From the NCBI RefSeq assembly GCF_900100075.1, contig NZ_FNEG01000001.1:1116001-1180000 (forward strand): a stretch of DNA of 64,000 bases. The letters are read 5' to 3'. Below the pieces are notes generated by a model that saw only the letters and a list, made by a program, of their open reading frames with translations, had not been told where the DNA came from and made no database searches. Shown piece after piece: positions 16,330 through 25,537 of the stretch. Source of the DNA: Chryseobacterium jejuense. Its GTDB lineage: Bacteria > Bacteroidota > Bacteroidia > Flavobacteriales > Weeksellaceae. Each line of letters opens with the position of its first letter. The stretch's first letter is position 1. Made by a program: the position numbers and the translations under genes.

Positions 16330-17454
16330 ATGGAACAACAAATCTATAAAGGGAAACTGATACAGTTTCATCCGTTAAAAATAGCGAAAAAGGTAGAGCT
16401 GACCAAAAATACTTTTTCTCTGGAGTTTGATATACCGGAGAATTTGAAAGAAAACTTTAAGTTTGATGCCGGGCAGTTCGTAAGTGTAAAATTTCATTCG
16501 CATGGAGAAGAAGTTATTAATGATTATTCGATGACTTCTGCTCCTTATGAAGGGAAAATATGTTTGGGAATAAAGGTTAATTCTCCTGATGGAGCTACTT
16601 CTCAACTATTTCAAAACTACAGTGAGGGTGATGAACTCATGATAAGTGAACCTGCCGGTAGATTTACGATCGTATCTAAACCGAGTGAGTTCAGAACAAT
16701 TGTTGCTTTTGCTGCCGGTATTGGAATTACACCTATATTAAGTCATTTTAAAAATATTCTTCATAACGAACCCAGAACAAGACTTTTCCTTTTTTTTGGA
16801 AATAAAAGCTCGGAAGATCTTATTTACAGAGACCAGTTGGATAATCTTGCCAGGACTTGTGGAGACAGGCTTCAGATTTTTTATTTCTTTTCGCAGGAAA
16901 AGACTGCCGATCAGTTTTTCTTTGGGCGGCTGGATGAAAAGAAGTTAAATTTAATTATTAACCAGATCCTTCACTTGGATGATACAGATGAAGAATCTAC
17001 GATTTGGGATGCTGTAGATGAAGTATTGATCTGTGGAAAAGGAGAGATGATTAAAACACTGGCCAATGCTTGTTATCATCACGGGATTCCAAAACGAAAT
17101 ATTCATTTTGAACTTTTTGAAGAATATAATGATGATATTTATCCTGTAGAAAAAGAATTCCCATTAATTGAGAATATAGAGGTGGAATTTACGATGTTAG
17201 GAAAAAAATATACGACTCAACTTCCTGATAATAAGGATAGAATACTACAGCAGCTTTTGATACAAAAATTTCCGGTTCCTTATTCATGTAAATCCGGAAT
17301 CTGCGGAAGCTGTGAATGCTCTTTAGAAGAAGGAGAAGTGGAACTATTGGAGAATGAGTATCTTACCGAAAAAGAGGAGGTGCAGGGACATATATTAGCT
17401 TGCATGTCAATAGTGAAAAGTAAAAAAATAAAGCTTAACTTTGATCTTAGTTGA
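16330..17454 (+). CDS. PaaE/Hmp-type NAD(P)H reductase with C-terminal 2Fe-2S domain
   Basis: A 374-aa flavoprotein electron-transfer reductase. The FAD-binding part holds NDYSMTSAPYEG (RxYS-like motif, with Asp replacing the usual Arg). The NAD(P)-binding part has FAAGIGITPILSHFKNI near residue 138, and a C-terminal plant-type ferredoxin has CKSGICGSCEC with a distant HILACMS cysteine (C-x4-C-x2-C-x~30-C). PaaE of the phenylacetyl-CoA epoxidase shares this architecture, but no paa genes are near, so the oxygenase or acceptor partner is unknown. The last codon overlaps the next gene by 4 nt. Confidence 0.85.
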   Translation: MEQQIYKGKLIQFHPLKIAKKVELTKNTFSLEFDIPENLKENFKFDAGQFVSVKFHSHGEEVINDYSMTSAPYEGKICLGIKVNSPDGATSQLFQNYSEGDELMISEPAGRFTIVSKPSEFRTIVAFAAGIGITPILSHFKNILHNEPRTRLFLFFGNKSSEDLIYRDQLDNLARTCGDRLQIFYFFSQEKTADQFFFGRLDEKKLNLIINQILHLDDTDEESTIWDAVDEVLICGKGEMIKTLANACYHHGIPKRNIHFELFEEYNDDIYPVEKEFPLIENIEVEFTMLGKKYTTQLPDNKDRILQQLLIQKFPVPYSCKSGICGSCECSLEEGEVELLENEYLTEKEEVQGHILACMSIVKSKKIKLNFDLS

Positions 17455-18068
17455 GAATTATTAGGAACATATTTAACTTAGGATTTGTATCATTAGAATT
17501 GGGAATTTTAATGATATGTTTCTGTAATGTGTGGGTTTTCGGACTTACTAACGGACGTACCTATACCAAAATTTCAAAAATTCCGCCAAGGGAAGTTGCC
17601 TTGGTACTCGGAACTTCTCCAAAGATGAGATCAGGCCTTTCCAATCCTTATTTTACCAAGAGGATGGATGCGGCAGCTCTTCTTTATCATCATGGAAAAA
17701 TCAAAAAAATTATTGTAAGCGGGGAGAAAAGTAAAGGGTACAATGAACCTGCTGCAATGAAAAACTATTTAATCTATCAGGAAGGTGTTCCTGAAGATAT
17801 TATTGTTGAAGATCCAAAAGGTTTTAATACCTACAAAAGTATTCTTCGTTGTAAAGATGTTTATAAGAAGAAAAATGTCATTATTGTTTCTCAGGGATAC
17901 CATAACCTCCGTGCTTTATTTTTTGCAAGAAATAATGATATGAATGCGCTGGGATTTGATGCGCAGGATGTAACGAAGCCTGAAAGTTTCTACAGAAATC
18001 AGGCGAGGGAAGTCCTCGCCCGTGTTATTGCTGTAGTATATTTTATTTTAGGAGTTTCTCCGGATTAG
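17451..18068 (+). CDS. SanA/YdcF-like DUF218 membrane protein
   Basis: A 205-aa protein with one N-terminal transmembrane segment (about residues 9-32) and a DUF218 domain (VALVLGTSPKMRSG, KIIVSGEKS, EPAAMKNYLI, NTYKSILRCKDV, VSQGYHNLRA). SanA homologues are linked to envelope barrier function and vancomycin exclusion. The start is TTG, overlapping the preceding stop as TTGA, a typical translational-coupling arrangement; no ATG upstream of the transmembrane segment is available. It converges with the TamL-like gene with a 4-nt overlap. Confidence 0.8.
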   Translation: MRIIRNIFNLGFVSLELGILMICFCNVWVFGLTNGRTYTKISKIPPREVALVLGTSPKMRSGLSNPYFTKRMDAAALLYHHGKIKKIIVSGEKSKGYNEPAAMKNYLIYQEGVPEDIIVEDPKGFNTYKSILRCKDVYKKKNVIIVSQGYHNLRALFFARNNDMNALGFDAQDVTKPESFYRNQAREVLARVIAVVYFILGVSPD

Positions 18069-20665
18069 AAAGGATATCCGAAGGCAAAATTGATCGTTGG
18101 CTTGAAAGGCTGTAACGTTTTGAATCTCCATCGGTCACCTTCTGGCTTATTCGGGTCAAAGATTTTATAAGCGAAGTCCAGTCTTAAAGTAATATAGGCT
18201 ACATTTATTCTCAAACCGAACCCACTACCAACACCCATTTGTCCTAAGAATTTATTGAATCTGAATTCGTCTTTATGGGCATCATTATGATTACGAAGAC
18301 TCCATGTATTCCCTATATCTGTAAACAAAGCACCTTCATACATATTATTAAATGGAATTCTGTACTCAATATTGGTGGTCAGTTTTACATCATTGGTCAT
18401 GTAGGCACGTACTCTTTCGTCTACCTGAGAATCCGCCGGGCCTAACCCTCCGAAGGCTACCCAAGCTCTGATATCATTAGATCCACCATTAAAATAAGAC
18501 TTAATAATAGGCATTTCATTAGAATTTCCATACGGAATACCTACTCCGATAAACTGACGAAGAACTAGGGTCTGATTACCATTAAACTTGAAATATTTTC
18601 TAGTATCAATATCAAATTTTACGAATTGAGCATAAGGAATTCCAAAGATTGTTTTTTGTGGTCCTAAAACGACTCCTCCGTCATTACTTTTCTTATTGAA
18701 CAGACTGAGAATATTACCAGCCAGCTCAACTTTTCCATTAAAATAGAAGGCATTTGGATAATCTTTCTTCCCAATTTCATTATACACAAAATTATAGATC
18801 ATTGAAGAAATAAAGACATCCTGTGTCTGTCTTTCTTTATTAATTAAACTTCCTTTGAATGTTGTAAAAAGATCTTGTCTTTGCTGATCAAGACCATTCA
18901 GATAATCTTGATTATTAAGAATCTTTTCAGTAATTTCATCTGCTGTAAGTTTTCCGGATTTATAATCTGGCTCAAGGCCGGGATAATGGCTAAAATAGTT
19001 TGCAAACATTTCATCTCTTACAACCCTATCATTAACAAAATAATCGTAATAAGCGTTTTTATTTTTTGTTAAACTGATTTGAGTATTAAATAAAGTCAGT
19101 TTATGATATACCAGATCATTTACTGTTGCCTGGTAATTTAATCCGGTGTTAAAGTTAACCCTTCCCAGACCAATGTTGTTCTGGATAGAGGCTCCTAACA
19201 GAATAGATGAAGTAGGAGTGTACCTTTTAGGAATAAATTTATAATAATTAAAAGGCAGCAGCAATCTCGGGAAGTTCAGGGATGCCTGAGCCGATATTTC
19301 ATATGCTAAAACTCTTTTATCTGTATTTTCAGTACTTGCGATGGATCCAAATGTACCAGAAAGACTGGTAGAAAGGTTTTCTGCCCCTCTGAAAAGATTT
19401 CGGGTGGTAAGATCTACAGAAGGAGAGATTCCAAGATTCAGAATCTGAGAATAATTAAGGTCTGTTCCTACTTTAAGCTCATATTTAGGAAGCGGTTTTA
19501 GGATATATAAAACATCAACAATACTGTCATTAGGAGCAGTAAAACCACCTTGTCTTAAAGAGTCTCTTGCTTTTACAATACTGAAATTGTTCATCGTAAG
19601 AAGGTTCCTCTTGGTAACGTCTAGCTTCTGCTGATCGTAAGGTTGTTTACTGTCTACAATAATAGTTCTCCATAATGATGATGTTTTGTATTTGTCATTC
19701 ATTTTATGGAACCTGATCCTCCTTAAGCTGTCTTTAATTGTATTTTTAGGATAATCATTAACATCATCTACAATAGCAACATCAATGTTTCCAAATGTGG
19801 CTTTTTTATAAGGTCGGTCCAGAGAATCCTTATGAATTTCCAAAGTAACAGGAACTTGTTTCTTACTTTTTAAGGAGTCAGCAACAAAATATACTTCCTC
19901 ATTGGTGTTGTTGAATTTATAATACCCATATTCTCGCATTAAGTCTGTAATTCTCGTTACTTCCTTTTCAAGAATAGTTTGGTCAAGGATCTTACCAGAT
20001 CTTATCAATGTTTTATTCAGATGAGCATTGTAAACCTGTTTGATGCCCTGATCCGGAATATTAAAAAAGTAATCTTTAATATAGGTAGGATCATTATGTT
20101 TGATGAAATAGTTTACTGTTGCTTTCTTAGAAGCAGAATCTAAATCATGTCTGTATTTCACTTCTGCATCCCAAAAACCTCTGTAAGTCAATCTTTTTTT
20201 GATAGACTCTGCACTTTTTTCACTTCTGGTTTGGTCTAAAATAATTGGTGGAGAACCCCATGTATGCAATAAACGGTCAAAGAAAAGGTTTTTCCCAACA
20301 CTGTTTTTCATATTATACTTAATAAATAAGGAATCTCTCAGTTTCTGATCTCTCATTTCACCGGGATAGGTCATATATTCATTAAGGATTGTATCGTATT
20401 TTGGAGTGGCCATATTATAAAACATAAGGCCCAATGGCATAAAAAGAACTTGCTTCTTATTAGGCTTTTGCTGAACGTAATCCTTCAGCTCTTCATCAAA
20501 AAATTCTTTCTTATCCTCGAATTCAAAATTATTCTTAGTAAGCAGATAATCACCATCTGGAACTTTTTTTGTGGTACTACAAGCATAAAGTAGACCAACA
20601 AATGTTGCAAATGAAATAATTTTATAATATTTTTGAGGAGAATTCTTATAATGCTTACAGCTCAT
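18065..20665 (-). CDS. BamA/TamA-family outer-membrane lipoprotein (TamL-like)
   Basis: An 866-aa outer-membrane protein with a lipobox (LLYAC, Cys29), POTRA-like segments (about residues 60-420, e.g. KKRLTYRGFWDAEVKY) and a C-terminal Omp85 barrel with GGSNDIRAW and the terminal strand FKPTINFAFGYPF. Lipidated TamA-like proteins are typical of Bacteroidota and work with TamB in outer-membrane assembly. The first ATG at 20665 is needed to keep the signal peptide and overlaps, head to head, the start of the rRNA methyltransferase gene by 15 nt. Confidence 0.85.
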   Translation of the reverse strand: MSCKHYKNSPQKYYKIISFATFVGLLYACSTTKKVPDGDYLLTKNNFEFEDKKEFFDEELKDYVQQKPNKKQVLFMPLGLMFYNMATPKYDTILNEYMTYPGEMRDQKLRDSLFIKYNMKNSVGKNLFFDRLLHTWGSPPIILDQTRSEKSAESIKKRLTYRGFWDAEVKYRHDLDSASKKATVNYFIKHNDPTYIKDYFFNIPDQGIKQVYNAHLNKTLIRSGKILDQTILEKEVTRITDLMREYGYYKFNNTNEEVYFVADSLKSKKQVPVTLEIHKDSLDRPYKKATFGNIDVAIVDDVNDYPKNTIKDSLRRIRFHKMNDKYKTSSLWRTIIVDSKQPYDQQKLDVTKRNLLTMNNFSIVKARDSLRQGGFTAPNDSIVDVLYILKPLPKYELKVGTDLNYSQILNLGISPSVDLTTRNLFRGAENLSTSLSGTFGSIASTENTDKRVLAYEISAQASLNFPRLLLPFNYYKFIPKRYTPTSSILLGASIQNNIGLGRVNFNTGLNYQATVNDLVYHKLTLFNTQISLTKNKNAYYDYFVNDRVVRDEMFANYFSHYPGLEPDYKSGKLTADEITEKILNNQDYLNGLDQQRQDLFTTFKGSLINKERQTQDVFISSMIYNFVYNEIGKKDYPNAFYFNGKVELAGNILSLFNKKSNDGGVVLGPQKTIFGIPYAQFVKFDIDTRKYFKFNGNQTLVLRQFIGVGIPYGNSNEMPIIKSYFNGGSNDIRAWVAFGGLGPADSQVDERVRAYMTNDVKLTTNIEYRIPFNNMYEGALFTDIGNTWSLRNHNDAHKDEFRFNKFLGQMGVGSGFGLRINVAYITLRLDFAYKIFDPNKPEGDRWRFKTLQPFKPTINFAFGYPF
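20605..20635 (+). promoter_or_regulatory. Promoter of the TrmH-type methyltransferase gene
   Basis: TTG at 20605-20607, 20 nt spacer, TATTTTTG at 20628-20635: a good match to TTG-N19-TAnnTTTG. It lies inside the divergent TamL-like coding region, and the ATG at 20651 follows at 15 nt. Confidence 0.65.
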
Positions 20666-21376
20666 ACAATAAAAGTTTTACAATCTTTAGATAAAAAGAA
20701 GTTCAGACAAAAATACAATTTGTTTTTGGTTGAAGGTAATAAAATCATTTGTGAACTTTTCAATTCTAACTTTAAAGTTAAAGAAATATTATCAACCGAT
20801 CCACAAAAATTGGACCGTACTGATATCCCTATTACTCATATCTCTGAAAATGAGTTGAAAAAAATCAGCTTTCTTAAAACCCCGAAAGATTCTGTTGCCG
20901 TGTGTTATCTGGCAGAGGAAGAATCATGGGCAGATAAGAAAATACAGCTTGTTTTAGATGGTATACAGGATCCTGGGAATTTGGGGACAATTATACGGTT
21001 GGCAGATTGGTTTGGAATAGAACAGATTATCTGTAGTGAAGATACGGTGGATGTTTATAATCCAAAGGTCATTCAGGCAACAATGGGATCGTTTACGAGA
21101 GTCAATTTGGTATATACAGATCTTGTTGAATATCTTTCAAAAACAGAAAATATAAATATCGGAACAGATATGGATGGAGAAAACATCTATACATTTGAAA
21201 AGCCTGAAAAAATCAATCTGATTCTTGGAAATGAAGGAAACGGAATGAGGCCTGAAACGGAGAAATTACTGCAAAAATGCATCACTATTCCAAGATTTGG
21301 AAAATCCCAGTCTACAGAAAGCCTGAATGTATCAATGGCAGCCGGAATTATTTTAGGACAATTATTTTCAAAATAA
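20651..21376 (+). CDS. TrmH/SpoU-family RNA 2'-O-methyltransferase
   Basis: A 241-aa SPOUT methyltransferase that would 2'-O-methylate rRNA or tRNA. An N-terminal substrate-binding domain (KVLQSLDKKKFRQKYNLFLVEG) is followed by the knotted catalytic domain. The three SpoU motifs are DGIQDPGNLGTIIRLADWFG, LILGNEGNGM and IPRFGKSQSTESLNVSMAAGI. Start: the ATG at 20651 (MLTAHTIK) follows a GAGGAG stretch and a promoter; an upstream in-frame ATG would be inside the promoter. Followed by a strong bidirectional terminator. Confidence 0.9.
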   Translation: MLTAHTIKVLQSLDKKKFRQKYNLFLVEGNKIICELFNSNFKVKEILSTDPQKLDRTDIPITHISENELKKISFLKTPKDSVAVCYLAEEESWADKKIQLVLDGIQDPGNLGTIIRLADWFGIEQIICSEDTVDVYNPKVIQATMGSFTRVNLVYTDLVEYLSKTENINIGTDMDGENIYTFEKPEKINLILGNEGNGMRPETEKLLQKCITIPRFGKSQSTESLNVSMAAGIILGQLFSK

Positions 21377-21380
21377 AAAA

Positions 21381-21421
21381 ATTATGGCTTAGAGAATATA
21401 AATTATTCTCTAAGCCATAAT
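21381..21421. terminator. Bidirectional terminator, 18-bp perfect stem
   Basis: Arms 21381-21398 and 21404-21421 pair perfectly around a TAAAT loop, with A-runs on the left and T on the right. It serves the convergent methyltransferase and holin-cluster genes. Confidence 0.85.
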
Positions 21422-21425
21422 TTCC

Positions 21426-21923
21426 TTAAATAAGCTGTTCCATACTGGAGACGCTTTTATTTTTCTGGTATACTTCCAATTTTTTTCTGACATATTTCAG
21501 AGCAATAGGAGCAAGGTAAATTAATGCAGCTCCTACCAGTTTATTCTTCCAATTAGAACTTTTCATATTCTTTTTGGCATAGTTACCAACAATAGCGGTA
21601 ACACCCAGCTTAATAATACTATCCGCAATATTTCCCTTGAAGGCCGTACTGGCAAGTCCTACTGCTGTATTTTTACTAATCAGCAGGTCTTTAACCTCTG
21701 AAGTTAGCTGCTTGGCAATGACATCCTTTCTCAGAACCACTTTTTCATCACCATCTTCATCTATTTTTTCCTGAAGATATTGATCACTTAGGCCATTGGT
21801 GAACGCACTAAGACTTTCTTTCGTATTCTTAAAGGTAAGAAGATTTTCCAGATCATTAATTTCACCTTGTAGCAGTTTTTTCTTTCTTCTTAGTTCTTCT
21901 ATGCTTTCGTATTTTCTACTCAT
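21426..21923 (-). CDS. Hypothetical protein of the envelope-stress cluster
   Basis: A 165-aa protein without a recognised family. The N-terminus is a charged coiled-coil-like helix (SIEELRRKKKLLQGEINDLENLL), the middle is acidic, and the C-terminal half has two mildly hydrophobic helices (LGVTAIVGNYAKK and LVGAALIYLAPIALKYVRKKL). It overlaps the upstream holin-like gene by 8 nt, so the two are translationally coupled and probably act at the same membrane. A function in envelope or osmotic stress, as guessed for YtxH/holin-X clusters, is inference. Confidence 0.75.
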   Translation of the reverse strand: MSRKYESIEELRRKKKLLQGEINDLENLLTFKNTKESLSAFTNGLSDQYLQEKIDEDGDEKVVLRKDVIAKQLTSEVKDLLISKNTAVGLASTAFKGNIADSIIKLGVTAIVGNYAKKNMKSSNWKNKLVGAALIYLAPIALKYVRKKLEVYQKNKSVSSMEQLI

Positions 21924-22236
21924 GGCTTGAATGATTTAAAAATTTAATAACCTGATCTGCAACAGTATTTACAATCTTATTTTTGAACGCAATGACAAAG
22001 GCCATTACTACAGCATAAAATGCAGCAACAATTAAGAAACCGTAGGAATAATTATCCAAAGCTTTACCAATAAGAAAAGCAATTCCAAAGTTGAAAAGGA
22101 TAATAAAAAAAGCAAAAGCAACAAGCAGTACTACAAAGTAGGTAATGAGCCCGGCAGAAAGAGAAGATTTTTCTGTAGCTTCTATTTTCAGAAGGTCTAT
22201 TCTCTTCGAGGCATATTCTTTAATAGTTTCTATCAT
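21916..22236 (-). CDS. Holin-X-like (phage_holin_3_6 type) membrane protein
   Basis: A 106-aa protein with an amphipathic N-terminal helix (IKEYASKRIDLLKIEATEK) and two transmembrane helices (about residues 28-53 and 62-88), the layout of the Phage_holin_3_6/YqjE family. Despite the family name there are no phage genes here, so it is a chromosomal membrane protein of unknown role. It lies between the YtxH gene (upstream, separated by a terminator) and the overlapping 165-aa gene. Confidence 0.75.
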   Translation of the reverse strand: MIETIKEYASKRIDLLKIEATEKSSLSAGLITYFVVLLVAFAFFIILFNFGIAFLIGKALDNYSYGFLIVAAFYAVVMAFVIAFKNKIVNTVADQVIKFLNHSSHE

Positions 22237-22259
22237 TGTTTTTTTTTAAAGTTACAAAA

Positions 22260-22287
22260 AAAGGAACTTTCGCACAAAAGTTCCTTT
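22260..22287 (-). terminator. Terminator downstream of the YtxH gene
   Basis: AAAGGAACTTT (22260-22270) and AAAGTTCCTTT (22277-22287) form an 11-bp stem; on the minus strand a T-run follows. It would end or attenuate YtxH transcription before the holin-like pair. Confidence 0.75.
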
Positions 22288-22316
22288 CTGTAATTTACTT
22301 AAAAAAGATAAATTAC

Positions 22317-22667
22317 TTATGATTTAAGATCATTAAGCTCTGCTTCTACATCCTTTACTACATCTGCTGTTTTAGAAACAATCTGATCTTTGTATTTGTC
22401 ATACCCGTCTTTCATAGTATGTGCCACATTGTTAGCTGTTTCTTTAAAGGTAGAAGAAATATTACCATATTGGTCTTTTACTTTTTCAGAAACCTCTCCG
22501 TACTTGTCTTTTGCCTGATCTTTCAGATCATTGGCTTTATTTCTGATTTTTTTTCTTGTTTCTTTTCCTTCTTCCGGTGCATATAACATTCCTAAGATTA
22601 CACCTGCTGCAGCACCCGCAAGAAGTCCCGCTAATATACCTGCTGTATTTTTTCCGTTTTTAGACAT
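22317..22667 (-). CDS. YtxH-domain protein
   Basis: A 116-aa protein with a glycine/alanine-rich transmembrane helix (AGILAGLLAGAAAGVILGMLYAPEEGKETR, residues 9-38), the hallmark of YtxH proteins. A long charged amphipathic helix with repeated KD/DKY units resembles LEA-like stress proteins. Related proteins are induced by general stress; the exact role is unknown. It appears to be its own transcription unit, with a terminator after it. Confidence 0.85.
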   Translation of the reverse strand: MSKNGKNTAGILAGLLAGAAAGVILGMLYAPEEGKETRKKIRNKANDLKDQAKDKYGEVSEKVKDQYGNISSTFKETANNVAHTMKDGYDKYKDQIVSKTADVVKDVEAELNDLKS

Positions 22668-22762
22668 TTTAAGTTTTTTAATAGTTAATAATAGATTAGT
22701 TTTTACACTAGTAAAACTTACAATTTGTATACCAAAGGAGGCTGTATGCCTATTAAAAATTG

Positions 22763-23437
22763 TTAAATCTTTTCGATGTAAGAAAGAATCAGTTCTATGG
22801 TTTCTTCTTTAGTAAGTTCAGAATTATCGATTACTGTAGCGTCATCAGCCTGCTTTAATGGGGCTATTTCGCGCTCACTGTCTATTTTATCTCTTTCAAT
22901 GAGGTTTTGCTTTACCTGCTCTTTATCCGCTTCTATTCCTAGTCCTTTTAATTCTAGAAATCTTCTGTTGGTTCTTTCATCAATACTGGCAGTAAGGAAG
23001 AACTTATAGTCCGCATTTGGCAGAACTACTGTCCCTATGTCACGTCCATCCATAATGACACCTCCTTTTTCTGCTATGGAACGTTGAGACTGTAATAAAT
23101 AATCTCTCACTTCTTTTTGCTTGGCTACAAGGCTTACATTATCAGAAACTTCATTGCTACGGATTTCCTTAGAAATATCTTCATTATTAAGATAAAGGAC
23201 AAGTGTTCCATCATTATTTTTAAATTCAAGATGAATTTTATCTAATGACGAAAATAAGGTGTTCAGATCAATCCTGCTTTCTTCATTCAGGCAGTGTTGC
23301 AAAGCAAACCAGGTAACTCCTCTGTAAAGCGCTCCTGTATCCATATGAATAAGTCCTAGCTTATCAGCAATGATTTTGGAGATAGAACTTTTTCCGGTAG
23401 ACGAGTACCCATCGATAGCTATTACAGGTTTTTTCAT
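22763..23437 (-). CDS. cmk: Cytidylate kinase
   Basis: A 224-aa (d)CMP kinase that phosphorylates CMP/dCMP with ATP in pyrimidine salvage. The P-loop is AIDGYSSTGKSSISK near residues 6-20, and the CMP-binding block is HMDTGALYRGVTW. GGVIMDGRDIGTVVLPNADYKFFLTAS and ERDKIDSEREIAPLKQADDA cover the remaining substrate and lid regions. Length is typical of bacterial Cmk. It is on the minus strand next to porQ. Confidence 0.93.
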   Translation of the reverse strand: MKKPVIAIDGYSSTGKSSISKIIADKLGLIHMDTGALYRGVTWFALQHCLNEESRIDLNTLFSSLDKIHLEFKNNDGTLVLYLNNEDISKEIRSNEVSDNVSLVAKQKEVRDYLLQSQRSIAEKGGVIMDGRDIGTVVLPNADYKFFLTASIDERTNRRFLELKGLGIEADKEQVKQNLIERDKIDSEREIAPLKQADDATVIDNSELTKEETIELILSYIEKI

Positions 23438-23509
23438 ACTGCAAATTTCAAGATTTTTTTTAGAAAATCAAGAACTAATAAGAAATTTTAAGAGGTATTT
23501 AAGATTTTT

Positions 23510-24502
23510 TTATTCTCCTCTGTGGCCGGAAAGGTCCATAGAAATCCCTATCTGATTGACGTTCGAAGAGTTGTGGTATCTTATGTGAGCATAATCTATA
23601 CGGAATCTTGAAACTTTAATTCCGAATCCTCCGGAAAGTCCCGAAAAGTTTCTCTGATCTGCTACAGCAAGTTCATTTCCTCTTTTTACATTATATCCCA
23701 ATCTGATATTAAAGTTTTTTTCAGGGAATAATTCTGCCCCTAAAGAGAAGTGATCTGCAATTTTTCTACCTGCCTTCACTTCCTGACCGTCTTTATTATA
23801 TTCTGATGAAATATTAAACTGCTGGAGATCGTGTGCCGTAATGGTTATGGCAAGAGGGAAGTTTTTCAATATTCTTGTATATCCTATATCCACTCTGAAT
23901 GGAAGGTTTTCGCGGGTTCCGTTGAATGACTTCAGCTGGAAACCGAAATTTCTCAATACAAGGGAAAGAACTTCTTTGTTCTTTTTATTATGATACGTAA
24001 TTCCGGCAGTCCCTGAGATGGCGGAAGAAGTATAGTTGTCTATTTTTGAGGTAACGAAATTTAATCCTCCACCAATCGTCCAGTCTTCTTCAAACTGGTA
24101 AGCATATCCAGCTCCGATAGCAACATCTGAAGCCTTATATTCTCCATCCTGAAAACCACTTTCATCGGTTCTCGGGATACTTCCATAGCTCATATACCTC
24201 GCATTGATAGTGGCCATGTGACCATTTTCAAAATCTTTAGCATACGCAATGGTTCCGTATTTGGAGTCGGCAAGATAAGCAGTAGCGTTTACAGAAAGCT
24301 GTTTATCTGAATCTTTATTTAACAGGGACGGGTTTGCAATAGCAAAGGAAACATCATAATCTCTTATCGAAATTGCATCTCCACCCAAGGCGGCCTGTCT
24401 TGCAGATACAGGTACATTTAAGAACGGATACACATTTGTTCCTGTTTGCGCATAAGAAACAATTCCTGATAGAAATAATGAAAAAATGATAATTTTCTTC
24501 AA
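23510..24502 (-). CDS. porQ: Type IX secretion system outer-membrane protein PorQ
   Basis: A 330-aa outer-membrane beta-barrel of the PorV/PorQ kind. Signal peptide to residue 18 (VSYAQ), then NVPVSARQAALGGDAISIRDYDVSFAIANPSLL, the PorQ-type N-terminus, and barrel strands ending FRIDYAHIRYHNSSNVNQIGISM. PorQ forms part of the attachment complex that anchors T9SS cargo to the cell surface with PorU, PorV and PorZ. It is a marker that this organism has T9SS. Its own promoter is visible upstream. Confidence 0.87.
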   Translation of the reverse strand: MKKIIIFSLFLSGIVSYAQTGTNVYPFLNVPVSARQAALGGDAISIRDYDVSFAIANPSLLNKDSDKQLSVNATAYLADSKYGTIAYAKDFENGHMATINARYMSYGSIPRTDESGFQDGEYKASDVAIGAGYAYQFEEDWTIGGGLNFVTSKIDNYTSSAISGTAGITYHNKKNKEVLSLVLRNFGFQLKSFNGTRENLPFRVDIGYTRILKNFPLAITITAHDLQQFNISSEYNKDGQEVKAGRKIADHFSLGAELFPEKNFNIRLGYNVKRGNELAVADQRNFSGLSGGFGIKVSRFRIDYAHIRYHNSSNVNQIGISMDLSGHRGE

Positions 24503-24520
24503 CTCAATTTATAATTAATG

Positions 24521-24549
24521 CAAAAATAATCCTTTTTCGTACTTTTCAA
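24521..24549 (-). promoter_or_regulatory. porQ promoter
   Basis: On the minus strand TTG (24547-24549), an 18-nt spacer, then TATTTTTG (24521-24528), 18 nt before the porQ ATG. Both elements match the Bacteroidota consensus. Confidence 0.65.
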
Positions 24550-24607
24550 AATATTTCTTACATTATTTCTAATTAAATATTTTTCTTTTATCAATATTTT
24601 TAATGAT

Positions 24608-24615
24608 TATATTTG
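24608..24615 (+). promoter_or_regulatory. -7 box for pyrH
   Basis: TATATTTG matches TAnnTTTG, 55 nt upstream of the pyrH ATG. The -33 TTG is absent. Confidence 0.5.
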
Positions 24616-24667
24616 CAAAATCAAATTTTGGGGAAACCCACACTCATAAAAAGCTTATTAAAAATAA

Positions 24668-25378
<711 letters not shown>

Positions 25379-25481
25379 TCAGATATCAGGCAGAACATAG
25401 ATTAGAAAGTATCAGGTAGGGGGTGAAATATATCTCGCTATTTCTTATCTTTTGCCGGAAATCAGTTTTCTATAAAAAAAT

Positions 25482-25522
25482 AAACCACTTGTCACGGCTG
25501 TTAAAGCTATGGCAAGTGGTTT
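25482..25522. terminator. Terminator between pyrH and the pore-forming-toxin-like gene
   Basis: AAACCACTTG (25482-25491) pairs with CAAGTGGTTT (25513-25522), with the inner stem continuing for three bases; T-rich flank on the right and A-rich on the left make it usable on both strands. Confidence 0.75.
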
Positions 25523-25537
25523 TTATTTGTCATTTAT

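Noticed and set aside
16330..17454. Assignment as PaaE of phenylacetate degradation
   Set aside because: Architecture fits, but paaABCD genes are absent from the neighbourhood, so only the family is given.
21916..22236. Prophage remnant suggested by the holin-like protein
   Set aside because: The family name is phage-derived, but neighbours (YtxH, cmk, TrmH-like) are ordinary chromosomal genes and no endolysin, integrase or structural gene is present.
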